A stretch of 64,000 nucleotides of DNA. It comes from Candidatus Methanimicrococcus labiotermitis. GTDB lineage: Archaea; Halobacteriota; Methanosarcinia; Methanosarcinales; Methanosarcinaceae. Location of the stretch: positions 1 to 64,000 of the forward strand of contig WRCE01000004.1 of NCBI GenBank assembly GCA_009784005.1. Direction: 5' to 3'. Below are positions 44,284 to 55,762 of this stretch, one piece after another. Positions within the stretch are counted from its first letter, which is position 1; every line of letters begins with the position of its first letter. The notes beneath the pieces are model-generated. The model worked only from the letters and a program-made list of their open reading frames with translations, searched no databases and was not told the origin of the DNA. Made by a program: the position numbers and the translations under genes.

Positions 44284-44404
44284 AACCTCAAAGCAAAAAA
44301 AAAGTAATAGCAGATGAATGTTTTTAAATAAACGGCGAAGGAATGGAAATGAGATTTATAATAAAAAATATTGAAAATAGAGATTGGCAATATAATTGAT
44401 GAAA

Positions 44405-44555
44405 AAAGAGTTCATAAGAAGGTTGAAATGGTGTTGAAATGGAGTTAAGGAGAAGGTTGAAAAGGTGTTGAAAAGGAATTCAGGAGAAGGTTGAAAAGGT
44501 GTTGAAAAGGAGTTCAAGAGAAGGTTGAAAAGGTGTTGAAAAGGATGAAATGAAG
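44405..44555. repeat. GAAGGTTGAAAAGGTGTTGAAAAGGA array
   Basis: About four copies of a ~40-bp unit (AAGGTTGAAA plus GGTGTTGAAA plus GGAGTTCAAGAG) in the gap between the pilin-like gene and the cofG stop, ending about 20 bases from the stop. Confidence 0.85.
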
Positions 44556-44570
44556 GCGCTGTTTTCCCAA

Positions 44571-45683
44571 TTATTTCTTCCTGTAGCCGTTTTCATCCGA
44601 CAACTCTCGGATGAGCGCCAATGTTTCCTTTCCGCCCCAACCGGCTTTAATGTATTTCGGATAAACCGGCAGCCTTTCCTTAAAATCACAGCCGCACTTT
44701 TGAACCGTCTTTTCAAGAGCGTCGATTTCCGGCCACGCGGCATCGGGATTAATGTAATCGATCGTCACGGGAGAAATGCCGCCCAAATCCGTCACGCCGA
44801 AATGAATCAATTCCGCCGGCGATATCAAATTCGGCGGCGCCTGTATTACAATATCAGGCGGCAGAATATTTTTTGCCAAAAGGATCAAATCGATCATATC
44901 GGCTTTCGGCGGCGGGATCAAACGGATGGGGAGGCTTGGCGCGATGGTTGGGCTTGACGCAGCGGTTGGGTTTTGCGAAACGGTTGGGTTTTGCGAAACG
45001 GTTGGGCTTGCTGTGACAGTTAGATCTGACAGCGGGAGCTGCCCTGAGTTCGGCGTGTAATTCTGTAAAATAATTTCTTGGATGTGACCGTATTTTTCGT
45101 GCAATTTCTTGATTTCATGAAGAGACGCCGCCCAATCGGCGCGGGTTTCGCCGATACCGGCCAAAAGGCCGGTCGTAAACGGTATTTTCAATTGACCGGC
45201 GCGCTCGATCATTTCAAGACGCGCGGCGGGCGCCTTGCCGGGGCAGTCTTTGTGCGCGGGGATATTCGCCGTCGTTTCCAACATTAAGCCCATGCCGGCG
45301 TTCAGCGGGGCGAGCATTTTGAGGTCTTCAAACGACAGGACACCGCCATTGACATGAGGCAAAAGACCGTGTTCCAATGCGCGTCGGCACAAATGCGCGG
45401 TGTATTCAATCACCGTTTTGAATCCGGCTTCTTTGAGGCGCGGGGAGAAATTCTCTTTGAACAGAGGGTCCTCCTCGGGATATTCGCCAAACGCGAACAT
45501 CGCTTCCGTGCATCCGGCGGCTACACCTTGTTTTAAAACAGCGTCCGCTTCTTCTTCCGTCATTAAAAAAGCGTCTTGGCGGTCGGCGGGACGGCGAAAA
45601 CCGCAATAGGCGCACCGGTTGCGGCAGACGTTTGTCACGGGAAGGAAAACGTTTTTAGAATAAGTAATCGGCCGCCTCGTCAT
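44571..45683 (-). CDS. cofG: 7,8-didemethyl-8-hydroxy-5-deazariboflavin synthase, CofG subunit
   Basis: Radical SAM enzyme making the deazaflavin ring of F420 together with CofH. The CX3CX2C cluster motif (VCRNRCAYCGF) is at residues 18-28, followed by FAFGEYPEEDP, GLLAGIGETRADW and the C-terminal GISPVTIDYINPDAAWP block. 370 residues; an extra ~25-residue stretch (NPTVSQNPT type) from an 18-bp tandem repeat (44935-45015) is inserted after NSGQLPLSDL, before the conserved MIDLILLAKNILP. Confidence 0.95.
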   Translation of the reverse strand: MTRRPITYSKNVFLPVTNVCRNRCAYCGFRRPADRQDAFLMTEEEADAVLKQGVAAGCTEAMFAFGEYPEEDPLFKENFSPRLKEAGFKTVIEYTAHLCRRALEHGLLPHVNGGVLSFEDLKMLAPLNAGMGLMLETTANIPAHKDCPGKAPAARLEMIERAGQLKIPFTTGLLAGIGETRADWAASLHEIKKLHEKYGHIQEIILQNYTPNSGQLPLSDLTVTASPTVSQNPTVSQNPTAASSPTIAPSLPIRLIPPPKADMIDLILLAKNILPPDIVIQAPPNLISPAELIHFGVTDLGGISPVTIDYINPDAAWPEIDALEKTVQKCGCDFKERLPVYPKYIKAGWGGKETLALIRELSDENGYRKK

Positions 45684-45699
45684 AGAAAATCACGCATCG

Positions 45700-45775
45700 C
45701 AAGTCACACATTGAAGGTCACACATTGAAGGTCACACATTGAAGGTCACACATTGAAGGTCACACATCGCATCAC
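45700..45775. repeat. 14-bp array CACATTGAAGGTCA
   Basis: Five near-perfect copies between the cofG start and the stop of the flavoprotein gene upstream; the last unit runs into that stop region. Confidence 0.9.
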
Positions 45776-47124
45776 TGCATCTTTTCAATGATTTTCAAAG
45801 CATCCGAAACGCCAAGGGTAATCCCTTCGATTTCGATGCCGCCTTCGCCTTTGGCGCCGTCGCCGACGACCAACAGATTCGGAATCGGCGTTTTGTTGCC
45901 GAAATCGGTTCCCGAAAAGGCGCGGTTGACAGGCCAGCGGCCGGAATGGACCTGAATCATTAAAATTTCCGGCTCAACATCGGGGAATAAGTCTTTCACG
46001 TCTTCTAAGCCGAGTTCGATTTCCTCGTCGATTTGGTCTAATTTGTCCAGCGCCGTTCTTTGGTGGCACATCACTAAGCATTTGCCCGGCGGCGCGAGAT
46101 TCGGGTCGGCGTTGGTGACGATGTTCAGCCCGTTGATACGGCGCGCGTACGGCGTCAGCATCAGGCTGCAGTCTCCCGAAAGGACCTGCGACGCATCGGC
46201 AGCGAAACAGATTTTCAGGCCGGCGGACGGCTTTATTTTTTTCAGTTGTTCATCGTAATCCTTGTAAACAGGCGCGGAAAGGGTCAGTAAAGCGGTTGCG
46301 GCAGCGCTGTCAACACCGTCAAATTCGCAGAGTTCCCAAGCTTCTTTGTGGCCGATGTCGCTGATGACTAAATCGGCTTTGATTTCTTCGCCGCCGGCAA
46401 TCACGCCTTTCGCTTTTCCGTTTTGAATAATGATTTTCGTCACTTCGGCGCCGGTATAAACCGTGCCGCCGCTTTCTTCAATCACTCTCAAAAGCTCGTC
46501 AATAACGGATTTACAGCCGCCGGCGATAATTCCCGGGGCGCCGTATTTGATAACATTGGATAAAATGCCGAAAACCTCTTTCGTTGACACTTCATCCGAC
46601 ATCGTACTCAGCGCCCAGCCGGTAAACGAGTCGGCGCAACGGTCAATCCTCTCATCCTGAATGTATTTGGAATACCATGTTTTAAAGCCGATACCTTTCG
46701 GGCGGATGATTCCCGATTTGAACCCGAAAGTCAAAAGCACCATCATCAGCTTGTTTTTAGAAGTCAGGTGTTTCTTATAATCCATATACGGAATGTCTTC
46801 GTATCCGTTTTTGTAATTCTTCTCATCCAAATTCTTCGGCATGCGGACGACCGCCATCGGATCGGATGGGACAATCGTCACTTCCGCGCCAAGACCCGTA
46901 AGCATCGTTGCCAGCGGCCCTTTTGAGCCATTTGGAACCATGTGCAAAGCGCCGGTCGACAACTTGTATCCCTTGTATTCAATGTTCGTAAAGCGTCCGC
47001 CGATGAGTGATAATCTTTCATAAACGCTGACGTCCCATCCGTCTTTGGAAAGCCGTGCCGCCGTCAAGAGGCCGCCGAGGCCGGAGCCGATAACAACCGC
47101 CTTTTTTGATTCGCGCTCACCCAT
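45772..47124 (-). CDS. Phytoene desaturase-like FAD oxidoreductase
   Basis: 450-residue flavoprotein of the CrtI/amine oxidase type: FAD motif VVIGSGLGGLLTAARLSKDGWDV at residue 10 and the C-terminal NLLVVGDGAKGEGGIEIEGITLG block. In Methanosarcina a CrtI homologue is hydroxyarchaeol synthase, which hydrates a lipid double bond; this is a possible role here, as is another isoprenoid reaction. ATG at 47124 with GGAGGT upstream; the open frame beyond it belongs to the ferredoxin gene, whose stop lies two bases before. The coupling to a ferredoxin implies electron transfer. Confidence 0.85.
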   Translation of the reverse strand: MGERESKKAVVIGSGLGGLLTAARLSKDGWDVSVYERLSLIGGRFTNIEYKGYKLSTGALHMVPNGSKGPLATMLTGLGAEVTIVPSDPMAVVRMPKNLDEKNYKNGYEDIPYMDYKKHLTSKNKLMMVLLTFGFKSGIIRPKGIGFKTWYSKYIQDERIDRCADSFTGWALSTMSDEVSTKEVFGILSNVIKYGAPGIIAGGCKSVIDELLRVIEESGGTVYTGAEVTKIIIQNGKAKGVIAGGEEIKADLVISDIGHKEAWELCEFDGVDSAAATALLTLSAPVYKDYDEQLKKIKPSAGLKICFAADASQVLSGDCSLMLTPYARRINGLNIVTNADPNLAPPGKCLVMCHQRTALDKLDQIDEEIELGLEDVKDLFPDVEPEILMIQVHSGRWPVNRAFSGTDFGNKTPIPNLLVVGDGAKGEGGIEIEGITLGVSDALKIIEKMQ

Positions 47125-47126
47125 GC

Positions 47127-47306
47127 TTATACCTCCGCGGTGTATTTTTGGCCGGCGACAATGGCTTTCATCGGGCAGTACAACATACAAACGCGGCACT
47201 CGCGGCACTTTTCCGTAATGACGGCTCTTCCTTTGGCAGTGATTGCGCCATGCTTGCAAAAAGCAACGCATTGACTGCAACCGACACAATTACTGTTGAC
47301 ATACAT
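47127..47306 (-). CDS. 2[4Fe-4S] ferredoxin coupled to the CrtI-like flavoprotein
   Basis: 59 residues with CVGCSQCVAFCKHGA and CRECRVCMLYCPMKA, two complete 4Fe-4S motifs. The start MYVNSN at 47306 has GGTGGG seven bases upstream, better than the frame's earlier ATG. It immediately precedes the flavoprotein gene, the same arrangement as the ferredoxin and geranylgeranyl reductase at 18-19.4 kb. Confidence 0.93.
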   Translation of the reverse strand: MYVNSNCVGCSQCVAFCKHGAITAKGRAVITEKCRECRVCMLYCPMKAIVAGQKYTAEV

Positions 47307-47417
47307 TTTATTTCCCACCGGAAAAACGATCCGCGGCGAACACCGGCATCAAATCGATGCGCCCGGATAAAAATAAATCTTGAAATAGTCAAAAACCTGA
47401 TTTGGTGCCTAATTTAC

Positions 47418-47431
47418 TTTAAATTTATATA
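47418..47431 (-). promoter_or_regulatory. TATA box of the ferredoxin/flavoprotein operon
   Basis: TTTATATAAATTTA on the minus strand, about 110 bases before the ferredoxin start, in the spacer between it and the LPG-synthase-like gene. Confidence 0.5.
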
Positions 47432-47483
47432 AACCTATCATTCGCTTACTGTTGGTTCCGTTCGATTTTGTCGGTTCCGAAAT

Positions 47484-48722
47484 TTATTTTCCATCCGCCT
47501 TATTCTCATCCGCCTTATTCTCATCCGCTTTGTTCTCATCCGCTTTGTTCTCATCCGCCTTATTCTCATCCGCCTTATTCTCATCCGCCTTATTTTCATC
47601 CGCCTTGTTCTCATCCTCCTTGTCCTCATCTGTTTTATCATTAGAAATGCCTTCAATTCCCTTATCGGAAGGCACCGACCCTGACAACGAATTGAGACCG
47701 TATTTTCGAATCACTTTCAGGCTGACCAATATGCCGGCAATGATGTTCACGTAATATGTCAGGGCGCGCCACGCGATGACGGTCACGCCGATGAGCGCGG
47801 GCGGAACGAAGAGAGAGTAAAGCGTGTAGGCGCCGATTTCCGCAATGCCGCTGGCGCCGGGCGTTGCCGGAACGATCATGATAATCGCCAAAACGACTTG
47901 CGCGGCGAACATCAGCATCAAATCCGGCTGAATATTCAAGCCGAGCAGGATCAGCAACAGGACGGAGAAGCGGACCGCCCAAAACAAAACCGTGTAAAAA
48001 ACGGCAATGGCGAGATTGATTTTACCGACGGAGACGAAACGTTTGAAACTGGACCGGAATAAATCGATTTCATTCCCGGACGACATGATCCATCTCTCAA
48101 TTCTCGGTTCATATTTTTTCGGCGCGTATTTTTGAAGCAGAATCAGAATTTTTTTGATGTGTTTCTTTGAAAATTCCGGCCGCATGATCGCGTAAATCAA
48201 AACAGCAATAATGATAAACAAAGAGCCGATACCGATAATGAGAAGCGTATCAATGCCCCCGACGCCCTTTCCGTTTTCGCTGATAAGGAAAGCGCGCAGA
48301 ATAAACATTGACGGAATCAGGCATAAAAAGATGAAAAACACGTCCAAAAAGCGTTCCATAAAGATAACGGCCGTCGCTTTTCCGACCGGTACTTTTGAAT
48401 TCCTCTTCAGCAGCAAAATCCGAACCGGCTCGCCGCCGATAGAAGCGGGTGTCAGGGACGCCAGCAAAATGCCCGTCAAAACGTTTTCAAGCGCGTGGCG
48501 CGTGTGTATTTGGTAGTCGAGAGAGCGGAGCAAAAACTTGGTTTTCCTCGCCATCAGGATGTAAGAAAGAATTTGGAAAAGCAGGGCCAGCAGAATGAAT
48601 CCCGGCCGAATCTGCTTGAGAGATTCAACAGTATCGGCGTCTGTCGTCAGCAAAATGATAGCAACCGCCGATATCAAGCTGATTGCCAAACTGATGATGA
48701 AAAACTTCTTGTAATTAACCAT
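47484..48722 (-). CDS. Lysylphosphatidylglycerol synthase-like flippase-type membrane protein
   Basis: 412 residues, LPG_synthase_TM (UPF0104/AglD-like) family: about eight helices, with GILLASLTPASIGGEPVRILLLKR near residue 90 and the PATPGASGIAEIGAYTLYSLFVPP motif near 285. Such proteins act in lipid-linked sugar or lipid transfer at the archaeal membrane. The C-terminus after GLNSLSG is an (Ala-Asp-Glu-Asn-Lys)n tail from a 15-bp tandem repeat (47486-47640) reaching the stop. Confidence 0.85.
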   Translation of the reverse strand: MVNYKKFFIISLAISLISAVAIILLTTDADTVESLKQIRPGFILLALLFQILSYILMARKTKFLLRSLDYQIHTRHALENVLTGILLASLTPASIGGEPVRILLLKRNSKVPVGKATAVIFMERFLDVFFIFLCLIPSMFILRAFLISENGKGVGGIDTLLIIGIGSLFIIIAVLIYAIMRPEFSKKHIKKILILLQKYAPKKYEPRIERWIMSSGNEIDLFRSSFKRFVSVGKINLAIAVFYTVLFWAVRFSVLLLILLGLNIQPDLMLMFAAQVVLAIIMIVPATPGASGIAEIGAYTLYSLFVPPALIGVTVIAWRALTYYVNIIAGILVSLKVIRKYGLNSLSGSVPSDKGIEGISNDKTDEDKEDENKADENKADENKADENKADENKADENKADENKADENKADGK

Positions 48723-48764
48723 TTGACTGAGCCGCCGATGTGAACTGTTTTTTGATTTTTTAAA

Positions 48765-49155
48765 CCGTAAACCCGATAAACCGTAAACACGATAACCGTA
48801 AATCCGATAACCGTAAATCCGATAACCGTAAATCCGATAACCGTAAATCCGATAACCGTAAACCCGATAACCGTAAACCCGATAACCGTAAATCCGATAA
48901 CCGTAAACCCGATAACCGTAAACCCGATAACCGTAAATCCGATAACCGTAAATCCGATAACCGTAAACCCGATAACCGTAAATCCGATAACCGTAAATCC
49001 GATAACCGTAAACCCGATAACCGTAAACCCGATAACCGTAAACCCGATAACCGTAAACCCGATAACCGTAAACCCGATAACCGTAAATCCGATAACCGTA
49101 AATCCGATAACCGTAAACCCGATAACCGTAAATCCGATAAGAACCCGTAAACCCG
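48765..49155. repeat. 15-bp array AACCGTAAATCCGAT, about 25 copies
   Basis: The longest perfect-period array here. Units differ only at a C/T position (AAATCCG or AAACCCG), in no regular order. It fills the gap between two minus-strand genes and stops within a few bases of the nucleotidyltransferase stop codon. No spacers, no open reading frame, no obvious hairpin. Confidence 0.95.
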
Positions 49156-50331
49156 TTAAGAGCCGCCGACGTCGGTGTCGTACTTATCGTTTAAGACGTC
49201 TTCTTTAACATTTTTATCTTTTTCGATGACTGTCTCAGGCCACAGTTTGACGCCCGAGTGGATGGTGACGCCGTCTTGGAGGGTCGAGCGCGGCCCTGTA
49301 ATCGTTCCGTTCTCTAAGCTGCAACGGGCGCCGACATTTGAGTCGCAGTCCACGATCGCTCCCGACAGCGTTGAATTTTTACCGATACGGGAACCGTCAA
49401 AGACGTATGAGGATAAGATTTTGACATCGTCTTCAATCACGCAATTCGAGCCGATGACCGAATAAGGCCCGATTAAGACCCGTTCACCGATTTTTGTATT
49501 TTCCCCGATAACGAGCGGGCCGACCAATGAGGATTGCCTGCCGATTGAAACCGACGTTCCGACGCGCAGCGGACCCTGAATTTTTCCGTCTGACGTGAAA
49601 TTGCCTTCCAAATTCGTTTCGCTCATATCGTCCAGTTTCCATTTTTGAGCGTCGCGGTAGGCGCCGGCGCTGCCGACATCCGTCCAGCGGCCGCGCACAA
49701 GCATGCCGTTGATGCGCGCGTTTTCTCCAAGCAGGCGCGGGAACAAGTCTTTGGCGAAATCGAATTTTTGGCCGGCGGGTATTTTGTCAAAAATCGACGG
49801 GTTGCAAACGTAAATGCCTGTGCTTGCCAAATTGCTGAAAATTTCGCCGGCCTTAGGCTTTTCAAAAAATCTCAAAATCCGATTATCGATGTCAATGTCC
49901 GCGATACCGAATTCCCGCGGGTCATCGATTGACAAAAGGCCGATCGTGACATCGGCATCGCTTTTTTGATGAAAGCGAAACATTTCCCGTAAGTTTAAAG
50001 TCATCACGTGGTCGCCGCCGACAACAATAAAAGGCTCGCTGCCGATCAGTTTCTGAGCATTTTTGACGCTGCCGGCCGTCCCGAGCTTTTCCTTTTCATA
50101 AACATAATCGATGTGAACGCCGTACATGCTGCCGTCGCCGAGATTTTCTTCAATATCTTCGCCCTTGTAACCGAGCGTAATAACAATGTCGTTGAAGCCT
50201 TCTTTTGAAAGATGTTCCACCAAGTGAAGAACAGATGGTTTGTTAGAAATCGGAATCATCGGTTTCGGTCTCTTAAATGTCAGCGGGCGCAGTCTCGTTC
50301 CCGTGCCGCCGCACATGATGCATGCTTTCAT
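49156..50331 (-). CDS. Sugar-nucleotide pyrophosphorylase with left-handed beta-helix domain
   Basis: Nucleotidyltransferase of about 391 residues making an activated sugar (glucose-1-P thymidylyl/uridylyl- or mannose-1-P guanylyltransferase type). N-terminal signature GGTGTRLRPLTFKRPKPMIPISNKP at residue 7, GGDHVMTLN metal-binding region near 105, and a C-terminal hexapeptide-repeat helix (IGENTKIGERVLIGPYSVIGSNCVIEDDVKI). MKACIM at 50331 is the family start; the frame's 12 extra codons upstream are not conserved. Supplies sugar for glycans or glycoprotein. Confidence 0.92.
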   Translation of the reverse strand: MKACIMCGGTGTRLRPLTFKRPKPMIPISNKPSVLHLVEHLSKEGFNDIVITLGYKGEDIEENLGDGSMYGVHIDYVYEKEKLGTAGSVKNAQKLIGSEPFIVVGGDHVMTLNLREMFRFHQKSDADVTIGLLSIDDPREFGIADIDIDNRILRFFEKPKAGEIFSNLASTGIYVCNPSIFDKIPAGQKFDFAKDLFPRLLGENARINGMLVRGRWTDVGSAGAYRDAQKWKLDDMSETNLEGNFTSDGKIQGPLRVGTSVSIGRQSSLVGPLVIGENTKIGERVLIGPYSVIGSNCVIEDDVKILSSYVFDGSRIGKNSTLSGAIVDCDSNVGARCSLENGTITGPRSTLQDGVTIHSGVKLWPETVIEKDKNVKEDVLNDKYDTDVGGS

Positions 50332-50751
50332 AACAGTAAATGCGTCTGTATGTTTAAATAAATTCACTAAAATTTATGGCTTTTTTTAAAATTTAATTCA
50401 ACCGACCGGACAGAAACAAATTCAATTTGATTTTGAAACGTACCGTCATTTCCGCATTTGTCCGCATTTTCCCACATTTTTCCATATTCATGGTATTGAA
50501 CAATGAGAATTAATCGCCCGCCTGCTCATCAATTCTATACTTTTAAACAAAAATAAATAAAAATAAAATAATTGCGTACTTGATGAAAAATAAATATAAT
50601 TATTATTAATTTACAAATAATATGCAAAAATAAACAATTTTGTAAAAATTGCCGTATATTGAGAAACTTATATATAGATTTGAATTCGTCGATAGATTTG
50701 AGCATTGCCACAAATGCTCTGACAAAAAAGAAAAGGAGATATTTTCACGAA
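50332..50751. promoter_or_regulatory. AT-rich intergenic region with TATA box of the PHP gene
   Basis: No gene. A clear TATA box ACTTATATATAG lies at 50666-50677, about 75-85 bases before the ATG at 50752. This argues against the longer open frame that starts at 50659, upstream of the promoter. Confidence 0.65.
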
Positions 50752-53673
<2,922 letters not shown>

Positions 53674-54266
53674 ATTTGTTTCCAAAATCAAAAACTACAA
53701 CTCCGGTTCATATAACAAGCAACAGGAGTTACAATCTAAATACCGCCTTCAAAACAAGTCGGGCGCCGTATTTCACCGACACCGGCCCAATTGGTCGAAT
53801 TGGAGGCAATGCATAATATGTCATAACGGCGATAAAATAAGGATGAGAGGATACAGATAAAGAAGATCACTTTCTTCTTCTTTTATTTTTTCAAAAAATT
53901 TGAAAAATAAAATTGTCTGAAATCCTTTTTTGTTTTTGAGTCACGCGTCAAATATCTGAAATCGGCGTCAAACTTCTGAATTATTACTCATTTCATCCTA
54001 ACCTTTCCTAACCTTCCCTAACCTCCCCCCTAACCTTTTTCCACTCTTTCTCCTAACTTATAAATAGCCCAAACCCCTTTTACAAATTGTAAAAATCGTA
54101 AGCATAAGAAATTCTCTTCAAAAAAAATTATTTTGATCTTTCTTCGGACGTTTTGGGGGAAATCCGGCAAATAGCGATTTTTGTTGTGTTGATTCTATTG
54201 AACACAATGATGAATGTGTTTCATCATTATGTTAATGCATTTTTCAATGACAGGAGATGTGTTAAA
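53674..54266. other. Intergenic region upstream of the methyltransferase
   Basis: About 590 bases with no convincing gene. CCTAACCTT-type repeats (53997-54040) precede a TATA-like CTTATAAATAG (54056-54066). The open frame from 54153 to 54266 is an upstream extension of the methyltransferase frame without a ribosome site. The leader could be about 180 bases long. Confidence 0.55.
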
Positions 54267-55346
54267 ATGGTTAAACAAATGAGCGCGGTCGAAAGAGCGC
54301 TGGCCGCCGTCCACTGCAGAGAAGTCGATCATACGTCGTCCGCGAACGGACTTGTCATGACAACCGTTGACATGATGAACGCCATCGGCGCCGTGTACCC
54401 CGACGCGCACCATAATCCGCAGATGATGGCAGACATGGCGGCGGTGCCTTACGAAATGTGCGGCGTGGACGGGACGACGATTCCTTTTGATATTTCGCTT
54501 GAAGCGGAAATACTCGGCGCGGAGCTCGACTGGAGAAAAATTGACCGGCCGCCGATTAAAGTCCATTCCGTTAAAGACCCCGACGATTTTACAATTCCCG
54601 AAAATATCGAAGAGCTCGGGAGACTTCCGGTTGTTCTCAAAGCGCTTGATATCCTCAAAGCCAAATACGGCGATGACTTGGCGCTTTTGCCGACAACCGT
54701 TTGCCCGTTTACGATTGCGGGACACATGGCAAGCGTGGATGAACTGTTCTTGTGGATTTTGTCCGACCCCGACAAAGTGCATACGCTGGTCGGTAAAATC
54801 ACGGAATTCGTTATCGAATATCAAAAACTGTTGGTGGCGCACGGCGCTGACATTATATTCGCCATTGACCCGACGTCATCCGGCGACTTGCTTTCCGGCG
54901 ACATGTACGCCGAATTCATTCTGCCGTCAATTAAAAAGATGAGGAAAGGCACAGGTTCGCCGACAATCCTGCACATTTGCGGCAACACAAAACCAATGCT
55001 TGAACATATTGCCGGCTCAGGCGTGGAAGGCTTCTCGTTTGACAAAGCCGTCCCCGTCTGGTATGCCAAACAAAAACTCGGCAACCTCTCCGCTTACGGA
55101 AATTTAGACGTCATCGAACTTTTCCCGAACAAAACGCCTGACGAGGTGTACAACGCAACCGCCGAAGTCATTCGCCAAGGCGTCAACATCGCGGGGTCCG
55201 CCTGTGACGTTCCCGAAAAAACGCCCATAGAAAACATCCGCGCGTTTGTCAGAGCTTGTGAAGAAACGCCCGTCCCTTCCAAAGAGGACGTTATCGCTTA
55301 CGGAAAGCAATTGGAGGCGCAATCGCCGCCGATGACAAAACGGTAA
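54267..55346 (+). CDS. Methylcobamide:CoM methyltransferase (MtaA/MtbA type)
   Basis: Transfers a methyl group from a corrinoid protein to coenzyme M in methylotrophic methanogenesis; uroporphyrinogen decarboxylase fold, about 359 residues. Zinc ligands are visible as LHICGN (His and Cys, near residue 239) and the later Cys in AGSACDVPE (near 317). MtaA (methanol) and MtbA (methylamines) cannot be told apart by eye. CAGGAGATG ribosome site eight or so bases before the ATG at 54267. Confidence 0.9.
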   Translation: MVKQMSAVERALAAVHCREVDHTSSANGLVMTTVDMMNAIGAVYPDAHHNPQMMADMAAVPYEMCGVDGTTIPFDISLEAEILGAELDWRKIDRPPIKVHSVKDPDDFTIPENIEELGRLPVVLKALDILKAKYGDDLALLPTTVCPFTIAGHMASVDELFLWILSDPDKVHTLVGKITEFVIEYQKLLVAHGADIIFAIDPTSSGDLLSGDMYAEFILPSIKKMRKGTGSPTILHICGNTKPMLEHIAGSGVEGFSFDKAVPVWYAKQKLGNLSAYGNLDVIELFPNKTPDEVYNATAEVIRQGVNIAGSACDVPEKTPIENIRAFVRACEETPVPSKEDVIAYGKQLEAQSPPMTKR

Positions 55347-55470
55347 ATGAAGCGGGAAATAAAGTGAAAGATAAAACGATAAATGAAGCGAAAATGAAAG
55401 CGGCAAATAAAGCGAAAAATGCAAACGGTAAATGAAGCGAAAAATGAAAGCGGCAAATGAAGCGAACCAA
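55335..55470. repeat. Array amplified from the methyltransferase 3' end
   Basis: Repeated AAACGGTAAATGAAGCGAAAAATG-like units. The first includes the last codons (Lys-Arg) and TAA of the methyltransferase; about five degenerate copies follow. Confidence 0.85.
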
Positions 55471-55486
55471 TCAAAAAATCAAAATT

Positions 55487-55512
55487 AAAGCGGTGAAAAC
55501 CGCTTTTTTTCA
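55487..55512 (+). terminator. Terminator after the methyltransferase
   Basis: GCGGT (55491-55495) / ACCGC (55500-55504) with flanking AAA/TTT pairs, a GAAA loop, and a T8 run. Confidence 0.75.
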
Positions 55513-55604
55513 TTAATCCCATTTTTTTCATTTTCAGCTCTTCCCGAATCTCGCCGAAAACAACCCTGAAAACATTTAATTGTAATAACGAAATCAATTA
55601 AAAG

Positions 55605-55740
55605 AGTCAACAACGGACTCAGTTAAAGAATCCAACGGACACAGTTAAAGAATCCAACGGACACAATAACGAAATCAATAACGAAGTCAATAACGAAATC
55701 AATAACGAAATCAATAACGAAGTCAATAACGAAATCATAA
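55605..55740. repeat. Two arrays before the hydantoinase-family gene
   Basis: Two or three copies of AACGGACACAGTTAAAGAATCC, then seven or so copies of a 12-bp unit AATAACGAAATC / AATAACGAAGTC, ending some 25 bases before the gene's ribosome site. Confidence 0.9.
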
Positions 55741-55762
55741 CAAAATGTTTCGGAGAGATTAA

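Noticed and set aside
48765-49155. CRISPR array
   Set aside because: Units are 15 bp and contiguous with no unique spacers; no cas gene in the window. The same holds for 41300-41431 and 62135-62410.
50659-50751. Longer N-terminus of the PHP protein
   Set aside because: The extension would run over the TATA box and would bury the signal peptide; the ATG at 50752 follows AAGGAGA.
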